Assembly: GCA_015660885.1 (NCBI GenBank)
Contig: JACTUB010000004.1
Location: 1-62,069, forward strand
Direction of reading: 5' to 3'
Origin: Methanoregulaceae archaeon
GTDB lineage: Archaea; Halobacteriota; Methanomicrobia; Methanomicrobiales; Methanospirillaceae
DNA: 62,069 bases
The stretch's first letter is position 1. Each line of letters begins with the position of its first letter. Of this stretch, positions 23,491-30,847 are shown piece by piece. The notes beneath the pieces were generated by a model that was not told where the DNA came from, did no database searches, and was given only the letters and a program-made list of their open reading frames with translations. Position numbers and translations under genes: made by a program.

Positions 23491-25563
23491 TTAGGCAGGA
23501 TGACAACGTTTTCCATGATATTCTTCCCAGCACAGGTAATGACATATATTTCCAACCGCCTTGAATGCATCTTCAAGATCGGGGAAATTCGGAATCCCGG
23601 AATCACGGAGTATGCGCAACGGTGTTTTCATGGAATCCCCGCCAATCATGCATCCCACGATCATCTTGTGGGTGTTTTTTGAGAATCTGACCAGCTCATT
23701 TGCCACCCGGATTGGATCGGATATTGCTGATGGTACCGCGATGACAAAGGCAATGTCCCAGAGATCCTGGTTTTTTATCATGACATCGAATGTGTGGGCG
23801 AAACGGTCAGCCGAGGCATCCCCCACCATGTCAATCGGGTTGCGCCGGTTCCAGTCAGCAGGAAGAATAGCATCAAGTTCTTTCAGGAGGGGGGCCGGGA
23901 AATCCACCAGTTCAATACCGAACTGTTCTGCATAGTCGGATGAAAGTACTGCAAAACCCCCGGCATTACTGATTACAATCGCACGGATACCCCGGGGATA
24001 GCCTTCCGATGAAAGGAGCTCAGCTGTCTGAAACGCTTCCCGCATGGATCGAACAGGAATTATACCGGACTGCCAGAATGCTGCCTGGTAAACCTCAAAA
24101 CTCCCTGACAGTGAACCGGTATGTGAGGCTGCAGTCATCTGGCCTATTCTGGATGAACCGGATTTGATAGCAACAACGGGTTTTTTTGGAGTGATCTCGT
24201 GGGCAATTTCCATGAATCGTTTGCCGTCATGGATTTCTTCAATATACAGGATAATCGCCCGGGTATTGGGATCATTTCCTGCAAATCGCAGAAAATCTTC
24301 AAAACTCAGATCCGCCTGGTTGCCAACGCTGATTACGGCGGAAAAACCGATCTCTTCGGGCAGGCTCCAGTCCACAATGGTGGAGATGATTGCCCCGCTC
24401 TGCGAGATAAAAGCAATGGTACCGGGTTTGGGCGATATCGGGTCAAACGTCGTGTTGATACCCTGGAGCGGAAGCATAAGGCCCAGACAGTTAGGGCCCA
24501 TGATGCGTATGCCATACTTTTCTGCCATCAGCATGACCTGTTGTTCAAGATACATTCCCGCTTCACCGCTTTCCCGGAATCCGGATGAAATAATGATGAC
24601 AAACAAAATCCCTTTTTTTCCGGCTTCTTCCACGATCTGGGGTACCGATCGAGCCGGAACCACAACAACGGCAATATCGACCTGATCGGGAATTGAAGTA
24701 AGTGAGGGGTATACGGTGCGACCAAGGATTGTCTGGTGCTTTGGATTTACCGGGTAAAGTCTGCCGGGAAAAGCCAGAAGGTTCCGCAGGACCGCGTAGC
24801 CGACCTTATTGGGTTCCGGTGACGCTCCGACCAAAGCAATCGATTTGATATTCAGGATCCCCGGCGGCAAAGGTTTTTTTTGCAGGGTATGATATGCATT
24901 ACTATCATCCGTCAGGTAGATCCGGGCATCCACAACGCATGCCCCTTTTTCATAGAGAAAAACCGGGTTGAGATCGAATTCAGCCATATCAGGGCTTTGC
25001 ATAAAAAATCGGGCCACGGCGTCAATCAAGGTAATAAGCCCTTCCATATCTCGCGCCGGTTCGTTACGGAATCCCCTGATCAGAGGATATGCCTGTAATT
25101 CCTGGATCATGGCATTGATATCTCCAGAACTGACCGGCAGTACCCGTATCGAAACGTCCCGGATAAGCTCGACAAGCGTCCCCCCCATGCCGACGGTGAT
25201 TATCTTCCCGAATGTCGGATCAATTCTGCCCCCGATAAGGATCTCCAGGCCCTTTTTCTTCTGCTCTTCCAGAATGAAACCGGAGATGTTCGCTGAGGGA
25301 TCAAATGCTTTCACCCGCGAAGAGATCGTATCGAATGCATTTTCTGCGTCAGCTGCAGAAAGAATACCCGTGACAACACCTCCCGCATCACTTTTGTGGA
25401 TTATCTGGGGAGAAACTACCTTCATAACTAGCGGGTACCCCAGCTTATCGGCAGCTGCGGCTGCTTCACTACGGGTCAGGACAACTGAAAACCCGGGTAC
25501 CGGAATACCGTTTTCCTTCAGCAGTCCATATCCTTCCGCCTCTGAAAGCATCCTGCGAGTCAT
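23491..25563 (-). CDS. ADP-forming acyl-CoA (acetyl-CoA) synthetase, fused subunits
   Basis: 690 residues. It interconverts acyl-CoA, ADP and phosphate with acid, CoA and ATP. An ATP-grasp (beta) part comes first: GYGLLKENGIPVPGFSVV, YPLVMKVVSPQIIHKSDAGG and the DLNPVFLYEKG metal site. The CoA-binding and ligase (alpha) parts follow: SIALVGASPEPNKVGYAVLR, GPNCLGLMLP, SQSGAIISTIVDW and AASHTGSLSG, whose His is the phosphohistidine candidate. This beta-alpha order is one of the known fused arrangements. The frame is open 38 codons upstream to 25677, but homologues start near MTRRMLSEAEGYGLL and an AT-rich promoter-like stretch (AACTATTAAAAAACC) lies in the intervening DNA. Substrate range unknown. 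Confidence 0.85.
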   Translation of the reverse strand: MTRRMLSEAEGYGLLKENGIPVPGFSVVLTRSEAAAAADKLGYPLVMKVVSPQIIHKSDAGGVVTGILSAADAENAFDTISSRVKAFDPSANISGFILEEQKKKGLEILIGGRIDPTFGKIITVGMGGTLVELIRDVSIRVLPVSSGDINAMIQELQAYPLIRGFRNEPARDMEGLITLIDAVARFFMQSPDMAEFDLNPVFLYEKGACVVDARIYLTDDSNAYHTLQKKPLPPGILNIKSIALVGASPEPNKVGYAVLRNLLAFPGRLYPVNPKHQTILGRTVYPSLTSIPDQVDIAVVVVPARSVPQIVEEAGKKGILFVIIISSGFRESGEAGMYLEQQVMLMAEKYGIRIMGPNCLGLMLPLQGINTTFDPISPKPGTIAFISQSGAIISTIVDWSLPEEIGFSAVISVGNQADLSFEDFLRFAGNDPNTRAIILYIEEIHDGKRFMEIAHEITPKKPVVAIKSGSSRIGQMTAASHTGSLSGSFEVYQAAFWQSGIIPVRSMREAFQTAELLSSEGYPRGIRAIVISNAGGFAVLSSDYAEQFGIELVDFPAPLLKELDAILPADWNRRNPIDMVGDASADRFAHTFDVMIKNQDLWDIAFVIAVPSAISDPIRVANELVRFSKNTHKMIVGCMIGGDSMKTPLRILRDSGIPNFPDLEDAFKAVGNICHYLCWEEYHGKRCHPA

Positions 25564-25764
25564 ATCAATGATTCCCGTGTAGGTATAGCCGGCTCTTACA
25601 TTATGAGGTTTTTTAATAGTTACGTTTTTTAGAAATCCAGACAGGAGTGTCTTTTTATTTTTCTTCCGGGAAGTCAAGGCATTTCACATGATTCGATAAA
25701 AAAAATTTCGACCTCTAATAAACTGTGAACAGGAGATACAGTCCTGAATTCAACACTATAAAAA

Positions 25765-26877
25765 TCATGCCTGATTATAGGGAGTATTCGATCGCAGGCA
25801 CTTCGCCATATCGCCAAGAATAGGAACAATCTCACCTTCCTTTAATAAACGGTCATGGATCAGTTCGGCAAGACTCCCGTGTTCGATCCTGCTGCGTATA
25901 ACAGGAAGATAGACCTGCTCATCTTCGGTAGCATGGGTCCAGGCAGTATTATACAGCCGCCCGAGTTCGTTCCTGAGCCCGGCAGTACCGTTCCGGATTG
26001 CCTCCTCCATGAGCAGGAGCAGCGCGGACTGGTCGGATTCGAGCGGGAGCATCGGGCATCGCAGCAGGGATCGCACAAAAGCACAGACTGCCATATCCGA
26101 ACGAATGCACTCCTGCTCATCAAGCGCCTTAATTTCAAGACAGTTCCGGGAGAAACGGAGGATGAGCCCGCTCGAGTTCACCCACTCTTCACAGAGGATA
26201 TCTGCTCCACGAGAACGAAGTTCAGCAAAGATCTCATCCTGGATTGTACGGTAATCATCAACGGTTTGGATCATTTCCGGTACAATCCGGTTACAAATAA
26301 GAGGGATCTTTTTCTGGTTCTCCCGGTAATAGACAAGCCGGTTATCGGCAATTCCCGTAAGATGCCCTTCCACCATAGGAGAAGAAGCCGTGACCGCAAT
26401 AAGGTAGGGAAGAAGGGAGCGGAGCCGGTTATAGGTAGCCACCAGTTCTTTTTCATTTGTGTAGGAGAGATTAATCTGTAACGCCTGAATATTCAGCCAG
26501 CCATGCTGGTGGATATTAAAAAGACGGTGATATACATCATAATATTCTCGTTCATCGTGATCCCAGACCGCTGTTCGATCCAGGGTGAGGGTTGGGTGCA
26601 TGCCCAGTCCCAGCAGCCAGTACCGTTCACGGAAGATATGGTAAAATTTCCGTATCCCTTTCACAAGTTGGTCTTCAAGTGAAATGAGATTGTCTGCGGG
26701 AACGCGCGGGATGATTTCAAGGACCGTTTTCTGCAGTTCTTTGCCGAGTTTCACATCGCCAAAGAGAATCTCGCTTTCCGTGCGCCCGCAGATAGTTTTT
26801 ATAATCCGATCGGAGATGGGCAGGGGATTGAACCGGTTGTCATTGATGGAGTATTCATGCTCGGTACCGATTGTCAT
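25765..26877 (-). CDS. GCS2-family carboxylate-amine ligase
   Basis: 370 residues of the glutamate-cysteine ligase type 2 fold. The N-terminal GTEHEYSI carries the paired Glu that bind Mg2+ and ATP. HPTLTLDRTAVWDHDERE, INLSYTNEKELVATYNRL and SSPMVEGHLTGIADNRLVYY correspond to the usual GCS2 core. True glutathione synthesis is not expected in a methanogen, so another amide product is likely. It is the last gene of a coupled cluster (the start overlaps the CxxCxxCC gene by 4 bp, ATGA). Such GCS2 and ATP-grasp gene pairs are known from comparative genomics of amidoligases, but their products are largely unknown. The acceptor could be a small molecule or a peptide. Confidence 0.8.
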   Translation of the reverse strand: MTIGTEHEYSINDNRFNPLPISDRIIKTICGRTESEILFGDVKLGKELQKTVLEIIPRVPADNLISLEDQLVKGIRKFYHIFRERYWLLGLGMHPTLTLDRTAVWDHDEREYYDVYHRLFNIHQHGWLNIQALQINLSYTNEKELVATYNRLRSLLPYLIAVTASSPMVEGHLTGIADNRLVYYRENQKKIPLICNRIVPEMIQTVDDYRTIQDEIFAELRSRGADILCEEWVNSSGLILRFSRNCLEIKALDEQECIRSDMAVCAFVRSLLRCPMLPLESDQSALLLLMEEAIRNGTAGLRNELGRLYNTAWTHATEDEQVYLPVIRSRIEHGSLAELIHDRLLKEGEIVPILGDMAKCLRSNTPYNQA

Positions 26878-27380
26878 ACGACCTCAAAATTCCTTCGGGG
26901 TACTTCTGATACCTTTTCTGTTTCCGGCTCATCAACACGGCAGATCGCATCAATTTCATCCTGTGTGAGATTGCTGACAAGATGGGTAATGCTTTTCACC
27001 GCAAGATCGTACTGAAGCTGGTATGCTTCAGGAGTTGCTTTCAGAAGGGTAACGAGAGGACAGATACATGATAATTTCAGGTATATTTCAATTACATTAT
27101 TTTTTACATCGAACGTGAATGGCCCGGCCCGGCAGGTTTCCGGTTTTATTGCATGAATAACGCACTTACCATCTTTTGAAAGGATGCACACGCCACTTTC
27201 TTTTGATTTCAGGCGTTTATACCCTGTATCCTCAAACAAGTCCGGAGATAAACCGGCCGCAGTCAGCCTCTGGCAACAGGATCGCGATACGGGGGGATGC
27301 GCATCAACACAACAATGACCCCCGCAATGCATACAAATCTCTTCAGCGCGGCACAACCAATTTTCAGTCAAAAAAATCAC
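26874..27380 (-). CDS. YkgJ-type CxxCxxCC zinc/iron-binding protein
   Basis: 168 residues. ICMHCGGHCCVDAHPPVS has the CX2CX3CC motif of the YkgJ family; later Cys occur in SGVCILSKDGKCVIHAIKPE and TCRAGPF, completing the metal-binding set, with more in LSCICPL. These proteins bind zinc or an iron-sulfur cluster. Some have been linked to protein maturation, but the role is not settled. Here the gene sits between two amide ligases with 4-bp ATGA overlaps on both sides, so its job is probably in the same pathway, for example as redox or metal cofactor of a modifying step. The C-terminus is helical and charged. Confidence 0.8.
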   Translation of the reverse strand: MIFLTENWLCRAEEICMHCGGHCCVDAHPPVSRSCCQRLTAAGLSPDLFEDTGYKRLKSKESGVCILSKDGKCVIHAIKPETCRAGPFTFDVKNNVIEIYLKLSCICPLVTLLKATPEAYQLQYDLAVKSITHLVSNLTQDEIDAICRVDEPETEKVSEVPRRNFEVV

Positions 27381-28249
27381 GCCGTAAAAAGGTAAGAAAC
27401 AATCTGTTCAAATACCCGGGGATAACAGTCATCCTCCCCGCTCTCGATCGAGGGGTTGTCATTCACCTCAATTACGTACGCATCCCCATTATTATTTTTT
27501 ATATCTACACCATACAGGCCCCTGCCGATCGCGTTCGCTGCATCAATCCCGAGACTGATAACATGAGGCGGGACCTCGTCCTGAGAGATACTTTCCACAC
27601 CGCAATAGACAAGATGACCATTGACTGATGCCTGGATTTTGAAGGTATCGGTGGGGATCGTATACTTGCAGGCATAGAGCAGCTTCCCGTCAAGCACCCC
27701 CACACGCCAGTCATATCTGCTCTCAATATACTGCTGTACGACGATCCAGTCTGAGAGCTTGATAAACCTGCGGGCGACCCGGAAAAAACCTGCGGTATCG
27801 TTTACTTTTTCGACACGGAGCGAGAATGAAGTGGAAGGTTCTTTGACGATGAGGGGGGATCCGAGTTCATCGAACAGGTGCGTCACCTGCCTGATAGTGA
27901 GATTATTTTTTGACAAAAAAACGGTTTTTGGCATGGATATATTCTTTTTGATCAGGTGCGAGTACATGTTGACCTTATCAGAGCAGATCTGGATTGACCG
28001 GGGATCATCAAGAACCGGTATCCCATGAAAGCCTGCCATCCGTGCTGCCACGTAGGTAACGTTCAGCGGGTCGGTGCGGGCCCGGATAAAAAGGGCATCC
28101 ATCTTCGGTATTTTGTTGATATCCACCGGAAAGATGAAGTCCACGTCATGCCCCATTCCTTCGGCGACATCCCGGCACCGGATCAGCGCATTGAGCTGCT
28201 CAGAATTCGAGAGCGTCTTCCGGTCGACAAAAATGCCAAGCTGACTCAT
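27377..28249 (-). CDS. RimK-type ATP-grasp ligase
   Basis: 290 residues. The ATP-grasp fold is evident: a pre-ATP domain (1-95, ALFIRARTDPLNVTYVAARM), then the ATP lid with GSPLIVKEPSTSFSLRVEKV, WIVVQQYIES and the metal site GVDIKNNNGDAYVIEVNDNP (Glu and Asn of EVNDNPS). RimK-type enzymes ligate amino acids to carboxylates through acyl-phosphates; RimK adds Glu to ribosomal S6, and LysX/MptN/CofF work on small carriers. Here the RLAN partner domain is a separate upstream gene, whereas it is often fused. Overlaps of 4 bp on both sides (ATGA) mark strict coupling with RLAN and the CxxCxxCC protein. Confidence 0.85.
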   Translation of the reverse strand: MSQLGIFVDRKTLSNSEQLNALIRCRDVAEGMGHDVDFIFPVDINKIPKMDALFIRARTDPLNVTYVAARMAGFHGIPVLDDPRSIQICSDKVNMYSHLIKKNISMPKTVFLSKNNLTIRQVTHLFDELGSPLIVKEPSTSFSLRVEKVNDTAGFFRVARRFIKLSDWIVVQQYIESRYDWRVGVLDGKLLYACKYTIPTDTFKIQASVNGHLVYCGVESISQDEVPPHVISLGIDAANAIGRGLYGVDIKNNNGDAYVIEVNDNPSIESGEDDCYPRVFEQIVSYLFTA

Positions 28250-29034
28250 AGGAATTCCTGGTTGGAGAGATATGCTGCAAGCAGGGTGCGTTCATCAGTG
28301 GTGAGCTGTGAGTACCGGGTGGGGGCAAGTGATGACAGCATATACTGCTCACCGGTTTTTACAAGAACCATGGTGACAAGCGGGATCGAGAAGTGTTCAT
28401 AGACCTTCTCCGCAAGCCGGGTAATGGGGGAGCAGGATGTGGAAGTTTTTCCAAAAATTCCCACACATGAATGAATCGTTGCACCATCGCCCAGTTTCTG
28501 GTAGCAGAAGGGGTACTTGCCGATATTGGTGATGTGTTTTATCACTTCTTTTGCCTCATTGTTGTCATGAACGACAAAGAAATCTGATGTCGTTGAAAAG
28601 TAATTCAGGCCGTACAGTATTGCAGGCAGGGGGACATACCCCTGTGATATCCCCCATTCACAGGTCGGGATGCCCCCCAGTTTTGCCCGTTCAAGACAGA
28701 TCGGTACTACATATGCATCGAGAATCGCGCTGGTGGAAGGCCTGACCGGTTTCCCTTCCAGTTCATGGCACAGAATGGAATAATACGTCTCAGTTTTATA
28801 CGAGTAATTTTCGCTGATGATGTGGTATACGTCATTGCGCCTGATGATATGGAGCGAGTCTTTTATTACATTCTGTTCACGCCTGCCATTCGCTTTAACG
28901 GTAATTTTCCGAAAAAACTGACCATCGTCACTCAATCCGGGCTCATTCCCGAGGGTATCGGGAGCTTGCCCAGACGTGGCATTAAGCAATACCCGGGTGT
29001 TCTTAGCCTCTAAATCAGATTCTCTGGTATTCAT
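28246..29034 (-). CDS. Stand-alone RLAN (RimK-like ATP-grasp N-terminal) domain protein
   Basis: 262 residues. The stretch HIISENYSYKTETYYSILC, followed by HELEGKPVRPSTSAILDAY, matches the remembered RLAN signature (Y-x-Y-x(3)-YY-x-LL-AE-G-x-x-PS). This domain usually precedes a RimK-type ATP-grasp in one polypeptide; here the ATP-grasp is the next gene, overlapping by 4 bp. The rest (GISQGYVPLPAILYGLNYFS, VIKHITNIGKYPFCYQKLGD, SCSPITRLAEKVYEHF) is a globular alpha/beta region without a motif I know. The start codon overlaps the stop of a 72-residue ORF in a TGATG junction. Assignment to RLAN is by pattern only. The domain's role, probably substrate presentation, is inference. Confidence 0.6.
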   Translation of the reverse strand: MNTRESDLEAKNTRVLLNATSGQAPDTLGNEPGLSDDGQFFRKITVKANGRREQNVIKDSLHIIRRNDVYHIISENYSYKTETYYSILCHELEGKPVRPSTSAILDAYVVPICLERAKLGGIPTCEWGISQGYVPLPAILYGLNYFSTTSDFFVVHDNNEAKEVIKHITNIGKYPFCYQKLGDGATIHSCVGIFGKTSTSCSPITRLAEKVYEHFSIPLVTMVLVKTGEQYMLSSLAPTRYSQLTTDERTLLAAYLSNQEFL

Positions 29035-29252
29035 CAGGTAATCAACCCGTTACGCTTCCAGTATCCCGGGATCCGCGAAAAAATCTGCTGATATCCATCA
29101 TATGCTGATGCTATGGGACAGGAACAGGGTGTATGACGGGAATGTCTCTCCTCTGCATCTGCACAGGAGACGTGGTACGCGGTAAAAAAACAGGAAAAGA
29201 ACCACCGATGGTCCTCTTCATCATCGTCATCGCTGGTAAGGCACTCGTTCAT
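29034..29252 (-). CDS. 72-residue acidic/Cys-containing ORF heading the amidoligase operon; candidate substrate peptide
   Basis: The ORF starts at ATG 29252 (a GTG lies three codons further upstream) and ends in TGATG, sharing one base with the RLAN start. That junction is typical of translational coupling and is the main support for it being real. It has an acidic N-terminal patch (SDDDDEED, residues 7-14), aromatic residues (HRWFFSCFFTAYHVSC), five Cys and a tail ending GYWKRNGLIT. I recognise no homologue. A short peptide before ligases of the ATP-grasp and GCS2 types could be their substrate or carrier; equally it could be a leader that only sets translation of RLAN. No strong ribosome site precedes it. 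Confidence 0.4.
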   Translation of the reverse strand: MNECLTSDDDDEEDHRWFFSCFFTAYHVSCADAEERHSRHTPCSCPIASAYDGYQQIFSRIPGYWKRNGLIT

Positions 29253-29476
29253 GTTTAACACTAATCCAACAACATGTTCATTGGATTATCGTTGATAGCT
29301 ATTGGCATCGATCTTTAAAGTATTTTGCAGGGAATAAAAAAAATGACTGCGGTTCATATCCGGCAACTCAGCTCTAAAGCCACGCCGGATTAGACACCAT
29401 GATAAACGCTGCTGAAGCGTGTTCACTCCATAAGAAGCATAAAGTTGATATTATTATATCACCATCAGTAATCACC
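29253..29476. promoter_or_regulatory. Divergent promoter region between the amidoligase operon and the HTH-CBS gene
   Basis: 224 bp shared by two outward genes. For the minus-strand operon, ACTTTAAAG at 29314-29322 is a TATA candidate about 65 bp before ATG 29252. For the plus-strand regulator, TTATTATATC at about 29451-29460 lies 20-25 bp before ATG 29477 and supports a leaderless start. An AACATGTT palindrome near 29271 could be an operator. Co-regulation through the HTH protein is plausible but inferred. Confidence 0.4.
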
Positions 29477-30031
29477 ATGCATATCCCTACCCCAGAAGAA
29501 CTCCGGGTACGCCGGGAAGTACTTGGCATGAAACAGACAGAACTTGCAAAGCGCGCCGGTATCAGCCAGTCAATGGTCGCACGGATTGAGGCAGGAAATG
29601 TGGACCCCCGGGTAAGTACCTTATCCAAAATCATTGTGGTTCTGAACAGTGCGGAACCCAAAAAGATCCAGGCAACGCAGATTATGCACACCCCTGTCCT
29701 GTCCGTTCAACCGCAGGATGCAATTACGCGTGCGGTTGAGATCTTTGAAAAGAATAATATCTCGCAGTTACCGGTAATTGAACGCGGGGTGCCGGTTGGC
29801 TGTATCTCTGAAACAGTTATTGTCAAGGCCATTGAACAGCAGCGACTGCACAAGACCCACCTCTTTGTTGTCCGGGACTTTATGGAGCCCGGCTTTCCTA
29901 CGGTTCCTCCGGATATGGATGTCGAGACGGTGATCAATATCCTGCAGCAGAACCATGCCGTACTTGTGGTCGAAGGCAGGATAGTCCGGGGCGTAATTAC
30001 GAAACACGATCTCATCTCATTGATCGTCTAG
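29477..30031 (+). CDS. XRE-family HTH regulator with paired CBS domains
   Basis: 184 residues from ATG 29477; the frame is open to 29399, but a TATA-like element sits just upstream of 29477. The N-terminal helix-turn-helix (ELRVRREVLGMKQTELAKRA, then GISQSMVARIEAGNVDP) is XRE type. Two CBS domains follow: MHTPVLSVQPQDAITRAVEI through GCISETVIVKAI, and DFMEPGFPTVPPDMDVETVI through GVITKHDLISLI. CBS pairs bind adenine nucleotides or SAM, so the protein may be a repressor sensing adenylate charge. It is divergent from the amidoligase operon and convergent with the TIM gene. Confidence 0.85.
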   Translation: MHIPTPEELRVRREVLGMKQTELAKRAGISQSMVARIEAGNVDPRVSTLSKIIVVLNSAEPKKIQATQIMHTPVLSVQPQDAITRAVEIFEKNNISQLPVIERGVPVGCISETVIVKAIEQQRLHKTHLFVVRDFMEPGFPTVPPDMDVETVINILQQNHAVLVVEGRIVRGVITKHDLISLIV

Positions 30032-30083
30032 CAGGATTGAAGTGTAAAAATCTTTCAGGCACAAAAAAGGAATTATTCTTTTT

Positions 30084-30752
30084 TTAGAGTTTCGATACAA
30101 GATCACGGAGTATGGTTGCCGGCTCTTTTGCCTTTACTACGCTGGACGCGAGCAGCACGCCATCAGTACCGAGATCGACTGCGATCTTTACGCAATCACC
30201 AGACTGGATACCGGCACCGGTCAGCACCTTAACCTTGGCATTCACTGCATGGACAGCTGCAACTGATCGCCTGATGATCTCCGGGTTGGCTTTTGATACC
30301 GATACGCCGCTCCCGATAAGTTCCGGCGGTTCAATCGCAACATACTCCGGTGCAAGGGCTGCTGCGCCGGCACTGGTAGCTTCATTATTCGAGCAGACGA
30401 CAGCAATAAGGTTTTGCGCCTGCAATGCCCTGATCGATGCTTCGATATCGGCAAGTGTCAGGCGCCTCTCTGAATGATTGATCAGCGAGCCGGCAGCTCC
30501 TGCCATCCTGATTGCGTCAACAGTAATGTGCCCCGTATGGGCGCCGGGCTCATAGCTGTCCACATGCTGTGCATATACGGGAATGGCGAAGTGGTGACAG
30601 ATTGGGTGGAGATCGATATAGGACGGGGCGATCCCGATGGTTACCCCGCTTTCATGCGCTACGAGCTGCGCAGCATTCGCGATCATATGGGCACGGTTGC
30701 CCATTCCTTCTTTGAATGTCTTTATATTTACCAGAATGAATGGTGAAGGCAT
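30084..30752 (-). CDS. tpiA: Triosephosphate isomerase, archaeal type
   Basis: 222 residues, the short archaeal form. It interconverts dihydroxyacetone phosphate and glyceraldehyde 3-phosphate. Catalytic residues are in place: VNIKTFKEG (Asn and Lys), [10 protein letters not shown] (His electrophile) and [11 protein letters not shown] (Glu base). The phosphate loop is seen in [10 protein letters not shown] and [14 protein letters not shown]. The gene is monocistronic and about 14 kb from the FBP operon that uses its products. It ends 52 bp from the convergent HTH-CBS gene, with a T-rich segment between them. Confidence 0.93.
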   Translation of the reverse strand: MPSPFILVNIKTFKEGMGNRAHMIANAAQLVAHESGVTIGIAPSYIDLHPICHHFAIPVYAQHVDSYEPGAHTGHITVDAIRMAGAAGSLINHSERRLTLADIEASIRALQAQNLIAVVCSNNEATSAGAAALAPEYVAIEPPELIGSGVSVSKANPEIIRRSVAAVHAVNAKVKVLTGAGIQSGDCVKIAVDLGTDGVLLASSVVKAKEPATILRDLVSKL

Positions 30753-30847
30753 AGCAAATCCTCGTCTTTTCTCCCTGTTCGGGCTTAGTTACACCATTTC
30801 AATTCAATTATGATGAATATTTGTACACGAGGCATAGGCAACAGCAC

